56,923 nucleotides of DNA from assembly GCA_022822265.1 (NCBI GenBank), contig JAJECA010000012.1:1-56923 (forward strand), read 5' to 3'. Shown in pieces: positions 1-8,793 of this stretch; positions within the stretch are counted from its first letter, which is position 1, and every line of letters begins with the position of its first letter. This DNA comes from Acidimicrobiia bacterium (GTDB taxonomy: Bacteria; Actinomycetota; Acidimicrobiia; Acidimicrobiales; Bin134). The notes under the pieces were generated by a model that worked only from the letters and a program-made list of their open reading frames with translations, did no database searches and was not told where the DNA came from. The translations under genes were made by a program, and so were the position numbers.

Positions 1-945
1 AGCCATGGCCTGTTTGATGTTGGAGTGGCCCACCCTGGTGCGAACTGCCGTTCCGCCCCCCTCGGCGATCACCTCGGGCACGGTTCGGGAGCAGATCAAG
101 TTGTGGATCACCGTGGCTCCGGGATCATGGGCCAGGATCGAACGGGCGATCATGGCGGTGGTCAACGACCCCGACACCGGTCGGGCTGTTTCGTCTACCA
201 GGAACACGCGATCGGCGTCACCGTCGAAGGCCAATCCGATGTCGGCGCCCACTTCCAGAACCCGGTCTTGTAGGTCTCGCAGATTCTCCGGCTGGAGAGG
301 GTCGGCTGGATGGTTGGGAAAGGTGCCGTCCAACTCGGGATACAGGTGGTCGAGTGTGAGGGGCAGTCCTTCGAACACGGCCGGCACCACCAGGCCTCCC
401 ATGCCGTTGGCAGTATCGGCCACCACCAGCAGGGGAACCAGCGCGTCCACATCTACGAACGAGCGGACATGGGCGACATAGTCGCCCAGCAATTCCCGGC
501 TGGTGCGAGTTCCCTTGGTTGCCGTCGGATCGGGCCCGGCGATGGCCATGGCCTTGATGGCCTCCAAGCCGGTGTCGGCACCGATGGGCGCGGCGCCCGC
601 GCCGCACATCTTGATCCCGTTGTAGCCCGCGGGATTGTGGGAGGCGGTGAACACTGCTCCGGGGAGATCGAGACTGCCCGAGGCGTAGTAGAGCATGTCG
701 GTGGCGCACAGTCCCACGTCCACCACGTCGATGCCGTGGTCCATCGCGCCTTCGCCGAACGCGGCAGAGAATTCTTCGCCCTCGGGACGCATGTCCCGCC
801 CGACCAGCACCGTTGTCGCCCCTGATGAAGCCACAAACCGGGCGAAGGCGCCCCCGATGGCCCGGGCACCGTCGGCGTCAATTTGATCGCCCACGGTGCC
901 TCGAACGTCGTAGGCCTTGAAGATGGCGTGGTAGTCGGTGGCCAT
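1..945 (-). CDS. Phosphomannomutase/phosphoglucomutase, C-terminus cut by window edge
   Basis: Alpha-D-phosphohexomutase, interconverting hexose 6- and 1-phosphates for sugar-nucleotide and glycan synthesis. The reading frame runs from an ATG at 945 to the window edge, giving 315 residues of a family usually near 450-460. The N-terminus has the family opening (IFKAYDVRG). The phosphoserine loop TASHNP lies near residue 100 and the metal-binding loop DGDADR is further on, so three of the four domains should be present. The gene follows the crotonase gene on the same strand after a 44-bp gap. Whether it prefers mannose or glucose phosphate cannot be told from what is visible. Family confidence is high; the missing C-terminal phosphate-binding domain is outside the window. 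Confidence 0.93.
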   Translation of the reverse strand, partial: MATDYHAIFKAYDVRGTVGDQIDADGARAIGGAFARFVASSGATTVLVGRDMRPEGEEFSAAFGEGAMDHGIDVVDVGLCATDMLYYASGSLDLPGAVFTASHNPAGYNGIKMCGAGAAPIGADTGLEAIKAMAIAGPDPTATKGTRTSRELLGDYVAHVRSFVDVDALVPLLVVADTANGMGGLVVPAVFEGLPLTLDHLYPELDGTFPNHPADPLQPENLRDLQDRVLEVGADIGLAFDGDADRVFLVDETARPVSGSLTTAMIARSILAHDPGATVIHNLICSRTVPEVIAEGGGTAVRTRVGHSNIKQAMA

Positions 946-989
946 TCCGGGCCGGCTAGCGGTCGGGGCGATTCAGGGGCATCTGGCGG

Positions 990-1817
990 CTACTGCTTCT
1001 TCAGGTTCTGCTTCATCTCGTCGAGCTGCATCAAGATGGGATAGCCGCTGACGCTGATGGCGTTGCCGTGGCCGGTGTGGTGGACGTCGAACACCGATTG
1101 GAGGGCGGTGTAGTAGCCCTGCACATCGAGAGTCTGGTTCACCGCCCGCTTGGCCTGGGCCAAACCGAATGCGTTGTTCGTGGCGATCTGGGCGGCCAGC
1201 TCGTGGGTGCGCTCCCAAAGCTGGTCGCGGGGGACCATCTCTCGGGCCAAGCCGATTTGGACAGCTTCCTCGGCCCCCAATGTGCGCTGGGAGAACAGCA
1301 GGTCCTTGGCCCGGCGAGCCCCTAGCTCCCAGGTGTGGCCGTGGTACTCCACACCGCCGATGGCCATCAGCACCACCGGGTCTGAGAACTCCACGTCGTC
1401 GGCCACCACCAGCAGATCCAGCGGCCATATCAGGTTGAGGGCACCGGCGATGGCCTTGCCCTGGATGGCTCCGATGGTGGGCTTGGGGATGTTGCGCCAG
1501 TGCCATGAGTAGCCCAAATACTTGCGGGCCTCCCAGCGGTAGATCTTGTTCAGCTGCCAGCTACCGTCGGCCTCGGCCAGCGACACGGCGTCGGGGTCGG
1601 GGGCACCGCCGCCCAGGTCGTGGCCGGCGGAGAAGTGCCTGCCCTCGCCTCGCAGCACGATCACCTTCACATCGTCGTCGTACTCCGCAGCCAAAAAGTG
1701 GTGGTGCAGCTCATCGAGCATTCGCTCGTTCTGGGCGTTGGCCTTTTCGGGTCGGGCCAGCGTGATGGTGGCCACCGCGTCAGCGGTCTCGTAATCGACG
1801 TATCTGTACTCGCTCAT
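990..1817 (-). CDS. Enoyl-CoA hydratase/isomerase (crotonase) family protein
   Basis: A 275-residue crotonase, which would act on an acyl-CoA thioester such as hydrating an enoyl-CoA. The first oxyanion-hole segment is HFSAGHDLGGG, near residues 61-71. The second is a GAIQGKAIAGAL segment near residue 120, followed by DLLVVADDVEFSDP. The C-terminal helix region contains an HHTGHG segment, suggesting that the protein is not a standard short-chain hydratase, so substrate remains open. The start ATG at 1817 is preceded on the minus strand by an AAGGACAC stretch that could serve as a ribosome site. It sits 52 bp downstream of the large glycosyltransferase gene and may be co-transcribed with it. 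Confidence 0.9.
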   Translation of the reverse strand: MSEYRYVDYETADAVATITLARPEKANAQNERMLDELHHHFLAAEYDDDVKVIVLRGEGRHFSAGHDLGGGAPDPDAVSLAEADGSWQLNKIYRWEARKYLGYSWHWRNIPKPTIGAIQGKAIAGALNLIWPLDLLVVADDVEFSDPVVLMAIGGVEYHGHTWELGARRAKDLLFSQRTLGAEEAVQIGLAREMVPRDQLWERTHELAAQIATNNAFGLAQAKRAVNQTLDVQGYYTALQSVFDVHHTGHGNAISVSGYPILMQLDEMKQNLKKQ

Positions 1818-1869
1818 AAGGTGTCCTTAATCGATGCCTGCAAATGTCGGTTCTACCACGGTCTTGGTG

Positions 1870-4527
1870 TCAGGTCTTGCTGAGGGCGGCGGCTTCGAGC
1901 ACCGCCAGGGTTTGCTCGGCGATTGGGCCCCATTCAAACGTAGGGCGAAGGTCGATTAGGGCTTGGCGGGAGCGGTCCAAGTCCTCAGGGGTGAGTTCGT
2001 CGAGGCAGCGGGTGAGGTCTTCGACGGATTCTCCGTAGCGGATGTCGGCACCGGCGAAGGTCTCGTCGAAGAAGTCCCAGTTGCTGGTGATGGCGGGCAC
2101 GCCTGCTCCGATGCAGTCGAAGGCGGTGCCGGTGGTGAGCATCCCGGAGGGGGCGAACGGGAGGATCAACGCGTCGAAGGCCTTCACGCGCCGCAGGTAC
2201 TGGTTGAAATCGAGATGGCCGAACTCGGCGATGATCCGGGGGTCGTCGGGTACGGACACCGAAAGGTCCACCCGGATCACCAGCTGGATGTCGTCCCGGG
2301 CGCAAGCGGCTACTGCGTCGACCACCAGTTGGAGGTCCTTCTCCACTCGGGGAGTGCCGATTACCGCAACTCGGAGTCCGCACGGTGCCCAGCCCTCGGC
2401 CAGCTCGACGTCTTCCCGGGTGGTGTTGGCCACCGTTTCGTACTCGCGCCCCCAATGGCCGTGGGGGATGACGTGGTGCTCGGTGTTGGGACCGTATTGG
2501 TAGGTGGCCAATGCCACGTCGTAGCCGGCCTGGCTGTGGTGGATGACGGCGTCGGCCGCTTCGGCCCAAAGTTGGTAGCTGGCCGCGGCCTCGTCGGTCT
2601 TGAAGAAGTGGGGCAGCAGGTTGTGCTGGGTCCACACGATGGCGGTTCCGGTGGCCTTCACCTGTTCCAGCACCTCGGTGGTGCGCTGGGGGTCGACGCC
2701 GCTCCACCATTCGGGCCAGGCCATGTGCAGCACGTCGATGTCTTGGAGCCTCCGCGCCAGCTTGTCGTCGGGGATGCCTGCGCCGAGCGCCACCACCTGG
2801 TCGGCTAGCGGGTCGTACAGCGACCGGTCGTAGGGGTGCCCGTGGATGGTGCTGGCCACCCGCAGCCGGGGGGTGACCTTCCAGGTGAAGTCCACCGTTG
2901 CCGAGGGCGCGAGCTCGGTCTGGTACACCCGGGGTAGTTCACCCCAGAAGCTGCGCCACTCCGCGATCCCCGAGGTGTCGATGGCCTGCACCCGACCGGC
3001 GTCAAACTCCACGTCCAGGGGCCGTCCGGCGGGCTCGGCCACTGTGAAGGTCAGCGGGCCGGGAAGGTCAGGTTCGTCGAATTGGAGGTGCTCAGCAACA
3101 ACCAGCGAGCGCCCCTCCACCCGGTAGGTGGCAGTACGACGGCCCGTCACCGTCGGCTCGTCGCTGCCCGCTGGCGCCCACCCGTCGTGGACGATGGTGA
3201 CCGAGCCCGGGTTGTGCTCCACCGAGGTGGGCAAGCCCGCCGGGACCAGGGGAGCATTGCTGGTGCCGGTGCGGTCGTCTCGGCCCAGTGGGGTGATCAC
3301 GGGCAGCATCACCGGGTGGCCGGAGGTGGGCTGTTCGAAAAGGCCAGGACTCCGCGGCGAGGGGGCGTAGTCGGCCGAGAATCCGAACACCGTGGGAAGG
3401 GCGAACGAGAGCGGCTTGGCCCGGTACGACCACACCGTTGCCCGCTGGGAATCATCGAAGGAGATGAAGCGCTTCGCGGGGAGATAGGCGTCGCCGGGCG
3501 GCGCGCTGTGCGCTTCAGGTCGGCGGCGCAGTTCGAGGGCGGAGAGCAGCAGCTTGCCGTAGATGTCCAGGGTCATCTGAATCCGTCGGGCCGGGCCGCG
3601 GTAGAACATGGTGGCTCGGTTTTGGTGAGCGGCGATGACCCCATTGGGGAACCACTCCAAAAGATCGTCAAGAGTCGCATCGGCTCGGGCCAGCCAACGG
3701 TCTTGGGGGGCGTCGAGGTCGCGCCCAGCGGCAATGGCGGCCAGCTCGATGGTGATGGCCATGCCCAGCGCACCGATGGACCGCCCCCACACGATGGCCC
3801 CTCCGGGCTGGGCCACCTCGTCGAGGTCGGTGAGCACCTGGGAGAGGCCGCGGGCCCATTCCGCCCCGAGCTGGTCGGCCAGCGGTTCAGCGAACAGGTA
3901 CATGTCGGGGGTGTAGATGTCGTAATGGACCCAGTTGCCCATACCGTCGTTCAGCCAGCCGGTGGGGCTGGAGAACATCGAGCGCACCCGGTTGAGCAGT
4001 TCGGGCAGCTCAGCGGGCGCCTCGCCGCCCCGGAGCTCGGCTAGGGCTCGCAGGCATCGGGAGGCCACCACCGCGAAGTTGGGCGGGATGGCATCAGTGT
4101 CGGCCAGACGGTCGATGATGCCCGGGGAGTGAACCGCGTCGAGCACGGTCTGGTGGAGCTCGGGGGGGAGGGGATCGAGGCCCCCGATGCGCAACACCGT
4201 CTCTCCCACCCGGTAGCTGGCGAAAGCCTCCACCGTGGCCGGATCAAGCGAGGCGATCAGCGGTGGGATCCGGGCACGCAGATCACACCCGCCCACCTTG
4301 TCGACTCCGCATTCGATGAGCAGCCCTAGCACGTACAACAGGTCGGCGGTGGCGTCGTCCAGAACCGCATGGCCGGCATAGAGCCGGGGCAGCTCCAGCC
4401 CGGGAGCGGCAGACTGCTCGAACTCCGCCATCTTGTCCGCGGTCGCCGCAATCAGCCGGTCGGCTAGGGCACCGGCGGTGGTGGCTCCGCTTAACGGGGG
4501 TTCGGGCATGCGAAGGTCCATGCTCAT
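1870..4527 (-). CDS. Large two-part protein: helical/beta N-terminal region fused to a GT4-like glycosyltransferase
   Basis: An 885-residue cytosolic protein with no signal peptide or membrane segment. The C-terminal 300 residues (about 585-885) look like a GT-B glycosyltransferase of the GT4 type: a TQHNLLPHF segment, IPHGHWG, RVAVIGTPRVEKDL at the second Rossmann half, and a donor-site region ending GTAFDCIGAGVPAI. Residues about 30-360 are helical with aromatic patches (NWVHYDIYTPDMYL, AAHQNRATMFYRG), and about 360-580 is beta-rich. The layout recalls the toroid-plus-sandwich of heparinase-like or DUF2264 proteins, but I cannot assign it. The start is set at 4527, where ATGA overlaps the stop of the dehydrogenase upstream. 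A longer frame exists but runs into that gene. Confidence 0.75.
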   Translation of the reverse strand: MSMDLRMPEPPLSGATTAGALADRLIAATADKMAEFEQSAAPGLELPRLYAGHAVLDDATADLLYVLGLLIECGVDKVGGCDLRARIPPLIASLDPATVEAFASYRVGETVLRIGGLDPLPPELHQTVLDAVHSPGIIDRLADTDAIPPNFAVVASRCLRALAELRGGEAPAELPELLNRVRSMFSSPTGWLNDGMGNWVHYDIYTPDMYLFAEPLADQLGAEWARGLSQVLTDLDEVAQPGGAIVWGRSIGALGMAITIELAAIAAGRDLDAPQDRWLARADATLDDLLEWFPNGVIAAHQNRATMFYRGPARRIQMTLDIYGKLLLSALELRRRPEAHSAPPGDAYLPAKRFISFDDSQRATVWSYRAKPLSFALPTVFGFSADYAPSPRSPGLFEQPTSGHPVMLPVITPLGRDDRTGTSNAPLVPAGLPTSVEHNPGSVTIVHDGWAPAGSDEPTVTGRRTATYRVEGRSLVVAEHLQFDEPDLPGPLTFTVAEPAGRPLDVEFDAGRVQAIDTSGIAEWRSFWGELPRVYQTELAPSATVDFTWKVTPRLRVASTIHGHPYDRSLYDPLADQVVALGAGIPDDKLARRLQDIDVLHMAWPEWWSGVDPQRTTEVLEQVKATGTAIVWTQHNLLPHFFKTDEAAASYQLWAEAADAVIHHSQAGYDVALATYQYGPNTEHHVIPHGHWGREYETVANTTREDVELAEGWAPCGLRVAVIGTPRVEKDLQLVVDAVAACARDDIQLVIRVDLSVSVPDDPRIIAEFGHLDFNQYLRRVKAFDALILPFAPSGMLTTGTAFDCIGAGVPAITSNWDFFDETFAGADIRYGESVEDLTRCLDELTPEDLDRSRQALIDLRPTFEWGPIAEQTLAVLEAAALSKT

Positions 4528-5522
4528 GCCATGGTGGCCAATCGGTCTCGGGTTACCTCGTTGAGGGCGGGCTCTCCAATCGACCACCGCCGGACCTCTT
4601 CGATCACGTAGTCGGTCATGCGGGCCAACTCGGTGCCCTGGCTGCCGGCCAGATGGGGGCTGATCCACACGTTGGGCATCTCCAGCAGCGGGCTGTTGTC
4701 GGGCAGCGGCTCAGGATCGGTCACGTCCAAGATGGCGTACAGCCGCCCCGAGGCCAGGTGAGGCAGGAGCGCCTCGTGGTCGATCAGGGGGCCGCGGGCG
4801 GTATTGATCACCGTGGCGCCGTCGGGCAGAGCCGACAGCTGGTCGGCGCCGATCATGTGCATGGTCTCGGGCAGGGCCGGCGCGTGGATTGACAGCACAT
4901 CGGCGGTGGCGCACAGCTCGTCGAGCTCCAGCTTGTCCACGCCTAGCGAGGCGGCTTCTTCGGTGCTCACATAGGGGTCGTAGAGCGTCACCGTCATGTG
5001 GGAGAAGGGGCGCAGCAGTTCGATCACCCGGCGACCGATCAGCGATGCCCCCACGATGCCGACAGTGCGGCCGTAATTCCCCCACTGGAGGTCGTCCATG
5101 GCCGACATGGCCGAGAAGTCAACCGGGCCCCGGCGCCACAGCACCCCCTTGTTGGCGAACAAGATGGCGGCCAGTGTGAACTCGGCCACCGGCTCGGCGT
5201 TGGCGTTGGCCCCGCTGGTCACCCGGATGCCCCGATCCCACACCGCATCGGTGAGGGTCATTTTGACCGTTCCCGCCGCGTAGGCAAACAGGCCCAGCCG
5301 GGGTGCCCGATCCAGCATGGCGGCGTCCAGCGGCGGGCACCCCCAGTGGCCGACGATCACCTCAGCCTCGGCCAGCACGGCGTCGGCCTCGTCGTCCCAC
5401 GCCCCGATGGGCTCGGTGTTCAGCACCGTTCCCAGTGTCCCCAGCCGATCCAGATCGGCCTCGCCGAACAGCCCCATGCCCGGCCAATGGGCGATGGCGA
5501 TGCTTGGATGCGTTCTGCTCAT
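4524..5522 (-). CDS. D-isomer specific 2-hydroxyacid dehydrogenase
   Basis: A 332-residue NAD(P)-dependent oxidoreductase interconverting a 2-hydroxy acid and a 2-keto acid. The nucleotide-binding segment is VGIVGASLIGRRVIELL. The catalytic Arg is in NTARGPLID, the Glu in the DVTDPEPLP segment and the His in SPHLAGSQG, all in the usual order. The start chosen is ATG at 5522 (MSRTHPS); an upstream in-frame ATG at 5579 would add 19 unlikely residues. The gene overlaps the glycosyltransferase fusion by four bases, so the two are translationally coupled. A divergent SDR gene starts 62 bp away. The substrate is unknown. Relatives include glyoxylate/hydroxypyruvate and phosphoglycerate dehydrogenases, but no ACT domain is present. 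Confidence 0.9.
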   Translation of the reverse strand: MSRTHPSIAIAHWPGMGLFGEADLDRLGTLGTVLNTEPIGAWDDEADAVLAEAEVIVGHWGCPPLDAAMLDRAPRLGLFAYAAGTVKMTLTDAVWDRGIRVTSGANANAEPVAEFTLAAILFANKGVLWRRGPVDFSAMSAMDDLQWGNYGRTVGIVGASLIGRRVIELLRPFSHMTVTLYDPYVSTEEAASLGVDKLELDELCATADVLSIHAPALPETMHMIGADQLSALPDGATVINTARGPLIDHEALLPHLASGRLYAILDVTDPEPLPDNSPLLEMPNVWISPHLAGSQGTELARMTDYVIEEVRRWSIGEPALNEVTRDRLATMA

Positions 5523-5584
5523 TGCCAGAAGTCTCCCAATATCGGCTAGACCATTCACAAGTAACGACAAGAAGGGCAACGAAA

Positions 5585-6436
5585 ATGGCTGATCTGGTCA
5601 ACTACGAGGGCAAGCGGGTGCTGGTGGTGGGCGGCGCCACCGGAATGGGAGCAGCAGCGGCCCAGAAGGCAGCCGCACTGGGTGGACACACCATTGTGCT
5701 GGACATCGCCGACGTGACCTATGAGTGCGGGAAGTACATCAACGTCAACCTGGGCGACCGAGCCAGTGTGGACGGGGCTGTCGAGGCAATCGAAGGGCCC
5801 GTGCACACCGTGCTGGCCTGCGCGGGAGTGGCCGACGGCACCGGCAATCTCATGCTGATCAACTTCACCTCCCAGCGCCATCTCATCGAAGCGCTGATCA
5901 AGGGCGGCAAGCTGGGCCGGGGCGGCTCGGTGAGCTTTATCTCCTCAGCGGCCGGGTTGGGCTGGATGAGCAACCTGGAGCAGGTTCAGGACTTTCTGGC
6001 CACCCCGGACTGGGACACCGCTGCGGCGTGGATCGACGAGAACGAGGGCACGGACAGCTACATGTTCTCCAAGCAGGCCATCAACGGGTATGTGGCCTCC
6101 CAGGCATTTCCCTTCCTACAAAAGGGCATGCGCATCAACTCCATCATGCCCGGCCCCACCGACACCCCTCTGGCTCGGGCCAACGCCGACCTGTGGCTCG
6201 GATTCGGGGCCAGCTACCGGGAGGCTGCCGATGTGCCCACCCTGGTTCCCGAGCAGATGGGCGACACGCTGCTGTTCTTGAGCAGCGACGCGGCCAGCGG
6301 CATCAACGGGATCAACCTGCTGGTGGACCAGGGCCACACCAACGCCTCGCTGGTGGACGCCTGGGACGACCCGTTCGTCAAGGTCATGGCCGGCATGATG
6401 GACTTCGACCCGGCCATGTTCGGGATGGACGAGTGA
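5585..6436 (+). CDS. Short-chain dehydrogenase/reductase (hydroxysteroid/coniferyl-alcohol dehydrogenase-like)
   Basis: A 283-residue classical SDR. The cofactor loop reads GGATGMGAAAA at residues 16-26, the NNAG-equivalent is LACAGVADG, and the catalytic Ser and Tyr-Lys are in SFISSAAG and YMFSKQA (Tyr-x3-Lys). The substrate-lid insertion around QDFLATPDWDTAAAW and the PGPTDTPL motif match the branch often annotated as 3-alpha-hydroxysteroid or coniferyl-alcohol dehydrogenase. The ATG at 5585 follows an AAGAAGGG ribosome site; the longer open frame upstream runs through the divergent dehydrogenase gene and is rejected. The gene is 13 bp from the thioesterase gene and probably forms a two-gene operon with it. 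Substrate assignment is an inference. Confidence 0.88.
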   Translation: MADLVNYEGKRVLVVGGATGMGAAAAQKAAALGGHTIVLDIADVTYECGKYINVNLGDRASVDGAVEAIEGPVHTVLACAGVADGTGNLMLINFTSQRHLIEALIKGGKLGRGGSVSFISSAAGLGWMSNLEQVQDFLATPDWDTAAAWIDENEGTDSYMFSKQAINGYVASQAFPFLQKGMRINSIMPGPTDTPLARANADLWLGFGASYREAADVPTLVPEQMGDTLLFLSSDAASGINGINLLVDQGHTNASLVDAWDDPFVKVMAGMMDFDPAMFGMDE

Positions 6437-6449
6437 GCCATCGCGCCTG

Positions 6450-7289
6450 ATGAGCGGCCAACTGCCTGACATCTTGGAGCTCACGGAAGTCGGGGAGCGT
6501 CGCTATCACGTCTTCCAGCCGGCGGAGTCGGCCGAGGGACGCGATGTGGTGTTCAGCGGGCAGCTCATGGCCCAGATGATGATGGCGTCGGATTGGGAGG
6601 CCGGCGGTGCCAAGGACATCCGCTCGGTGCATGCCATCTTCGCCCGAGCCGGCACCTACACCCTGCCCATCGAGGTGGACGTCGACTCCATGCAGGCCGG
6701 GCGCACCTGGGCCAGCGATTCGGTGACCGCCACCCAGGGGGGCAAGCTGCTCAGCCGAGCGCTGATCTTGATGAGCACGGTGGATGACGACTTGATGCGC
6801 CACGAGCCGGCAATGCCCGACGTGCCCGGTCCCGAAGGTTTGGACTCCGGTTTCGCCTTCATCTTTCCCGGTGCCGAATGGCGACCGGTGCCCGGCGAAC
6901 CGGAGGTCGACGGCGTGCCGGTGGAGCGGGCCTGGCACCGCTTCGGGCCAGGGGTGGAATCTCAAGCGGCAAACCAAGGCATCGCGGGGTGGGCCACCTG
7001 TGGCAACATCATTGGATTGGCCATGCGCCCCCATCGAGACACCATCCGAATCGAGGATGCCCACCGCACTCTGTCCACCGGGGTGATCGCCCACACCCTC
7101 CACTTCCTGGATCGCCTGGACGCATCCCAGTGGCTGCTCATCCAGATGTCGGCCACCAAGGCGGCCAACGGCCGGGTCTACGGCCAAGGCGAAGTGTTCA
7201 CCGCCGAAGGCCAGTTAGTGGCCACCTTCCAGCAAGACTCCATGGCCAAAGCCGCCCCCGCCCCCATGGACCCCTCCCGCTCGATGTAA
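6450..7289 (+). CDS. Acyl-CoA thioesterase, TesB-like double hotdog
   Basis: A 279-residue protein of the acyl-CoA thioesterase II type, expected to hydrolyse acyl-CoA to free acid and CoA. The first hotdog half carries FSGQLMAQMMMAS and an SVHAIFARAGTYTLP segment, followed by SMQAGRTWASDSVTATQGG, the equivalent of the RDGRSF/V strand in TesB. The second half carries IAHTLHFLDR and a GRVYGQGEVFTAEGQLVATFQQ strand. The length is close to the usual 280-290. It follows the SDR gene by 13 bp, suggesting that the two act on the same CoA-linked or alcohol substrate. The chain-length preference cannot be read from the sequence. Confidence 0.85.
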   Translation: MSGQLPDILELTEVGERRYHVFQPAESAEGRDVVFSGQLMAQMMMASDWEAGGAKDIRSVHAIFARAGTYTLPIEVDVDSMQAGRTWASDSVTATQGGKLLSRALILMSTVDDDLMRHEPAMPDVPGPEGLDSGFAFIFPGAEWRPVPGEPEVDGVPVERAWHRFGPGVESQAANQGIAGWATCGNIIGLAMRPHRDTIRIEDAHRTLSTGVIAHTLHFLDRLDASQWLLIQMSATKAANGRVYGQGEVFTAEGQLVATFQQDSMAKAAPAPMDPSRSM

Positions 7290-7353
7290 AGGACCTTGAT
7301 GCTGCCCACAAAAGGAGATACTGGGGTTTTGGTAGGGAAGGGGGAGCCGGAGC

Positions 7354-8793
7354 GTGGATAGAGATGCCGTTGCCACCGTGGTCGGTGAGTGTTGGCAGAA
7401 AGAGATCATCGGCGAGCTTGAGCGATACATAGCCATCCCTGCTTTGTCGCCAGATTTCGATGATGATTGGGAGGCGTCAGGCCACATCGAAGAAGCGGTG
7501 CAGCAGGTATTGGCTTGGATCGTTTCGCGCCCGATAGCCGGGTTGAAAGTGGAGGTTCAGCGGTTGCCAGGGCGAACTCCTCTGATTGTGGCGGAGGTTG
7601 AAGCATTTGGCGACCCCCCCTCCGATGTCGGGCAGTCCACCGTGTTGCTTTATGGCCACTTGGACAAGCAACCGGAAATGTCGGGATGGAAAGCGGGGCT
7701 AGGCCCATGGACGCCGGTGCGAGACGGCGATCGTCTGTATGGGCGAGGCGGTGCCGACGACGGCTATTCCGCCTTTGCCAGCATGGCCGCTATCGAGGCC
7801 GTGCAAGCCTGCGGCGGGCGCCACAGCCGGTGCCTGCTGCTCATCGAAGCCTCCGAGGAATCGGGCAGCGTAGATCTTCTTCACCACCTCGACGTGTTGG
7901 GCGACCGACTCGGCGACGTAAGCCTGCTGGTGTGCTTGGACTCGGGCTGTGCCTCGTACGACACTTTGTGGCTCACCACCTCGTTGCGCGGGCTGGTCGA
8001 GGCAACTCTGCGAGTAGACGTGATAGAGGAAGCCTGGCACAGCGGTATGGCCAGTGGCCTGGTTCCGTCGTCGTTCCGGCTGTCTCGCATCCTTTTGGAC
8101 CGTATTGAAGATTCGACCAGCGGCCGTGTGCTGTTGGATTCTGCCCATCAAGAAATTCCTGTCCACAGGTTGTCCGAAGCAGCAGCGATGGCGGAGCTGC
8201 TGGGGGGCATCGGAGAAGACTTCGGCCTTGTCGGTGACCTGCGCTTGATGGAGGACGACCCTGCGATGGGGCTGCTGGCCCGAACCTGGCGACCGGCCCT
8301 CAGCGTGGTCGGGGCCGACGGCCTGCCATCGACGGCCTTGGCAGGCAACGTTGTGCGCCCCTTCACCGCGCTCAAGTTGAGCTTGCGCCTGCCGCCGACG
8401 GCGAGTGCGGAGGACGCGGCAGCGGAACTTGTCAATCGGCTCAGCTCAGAGCCACCAATGCAAGCATCGGTGAGGGTGGAAGACGTCGACTGGGCAGACG
8501 GCTGGGACGCGACCAACCTGGCGCCGTGGCTGGCCAGCGCTCTAAGTGACAGCGCAATGCACCGATTCGGCCAGCCGATGCAGCTATTCGGCGAGGGCGG
8601 GAGCATCCCCTTTATTGCCATGCTCGGCACCATGTTCCCAGAAGCACAGTTCGTGGTGACGGGGGTGCTGGGGCCGGAGTCGAATGCCCACGGCCCCAAT
8701 GAATTTCTCCACCTGGGTTATGCCGAAAAGCTCACTGGTTGTATGGCCGACATCCTCCACGCCGAGGCATCCCGGCTTATCAGCCAGGGATAA
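7354..8793 (+). CDS. M20-family metallopeptidase
   Basis: A 479-residue zinc peptidase of the M20 family, resembling cytosolic dipeptidases and CNDP-type carboxypeptidases. Metal and catalytic segments appear in order: YGHLDKQP (His-x-Asp), GRGGADDG, EASEESGS (Glu-Glu), CLDSGC, and a late AHGPNEFLH His. The dimerisation lid lies between about 215 and 370. It starts at GTG 7354 after a strong GGGAAGGGGGAG ribosome site. Its 3' end overlaps the convergent metalloenzyme gene by 14 bp. Together with the peptide importer and Lrp regulator downstream it suggests peptide or N-acyl amino acid use. Confidence 0.92.
   Translation: MDRDAVATVVGECWQKEIIGELERYIAIPALSPDFDDDWEASGHIEEAVQQVLAWIVSRPIAGLKVEVQRLPGRTPLIVAEVEAFGDPPSDVGQSTVLLYGHLDKQPEMSGWKAGLGPWTPVRDGDRLYGRGGADDGYSAFASMAAIEAVQACGGRHSRCLLLIEASEESGSVDLLHHLDVLGDRLGDVSLLVCLDSGCASYDTLWLTTSLRGLVEATLRVDVIEEAWHSGMASGLVPSSFRLSRILLDRIEDSTSGRVLLDSAHQEIPVHRLSEAAAMAELLGGIGEDFGLVGDLRLMEDDPAMGLLARTWRPALSVVGADGLPSTALAGNVVRPFTALKLSLRLPPTASAEDAAAELVNRLSSEPPMQASVRVEDVDWADGWDATNLAPWLASALSDSAMHRFGQPMQLFGEGGSIPFIAMLGTMFPEAQFVVTGVLGPESNAHGPNEFLHLGYAEKLTGCMADILHAEASRLISQG

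Noticed and set aside
1870..4668. Full 932-residue open frame starting at 4668
   Set aside because: The first 47 residues lie inside the dehydrogenase gene in another frame and are low-complexity Arg/Pro; the ATGA overlap at 4527 is the natural start.
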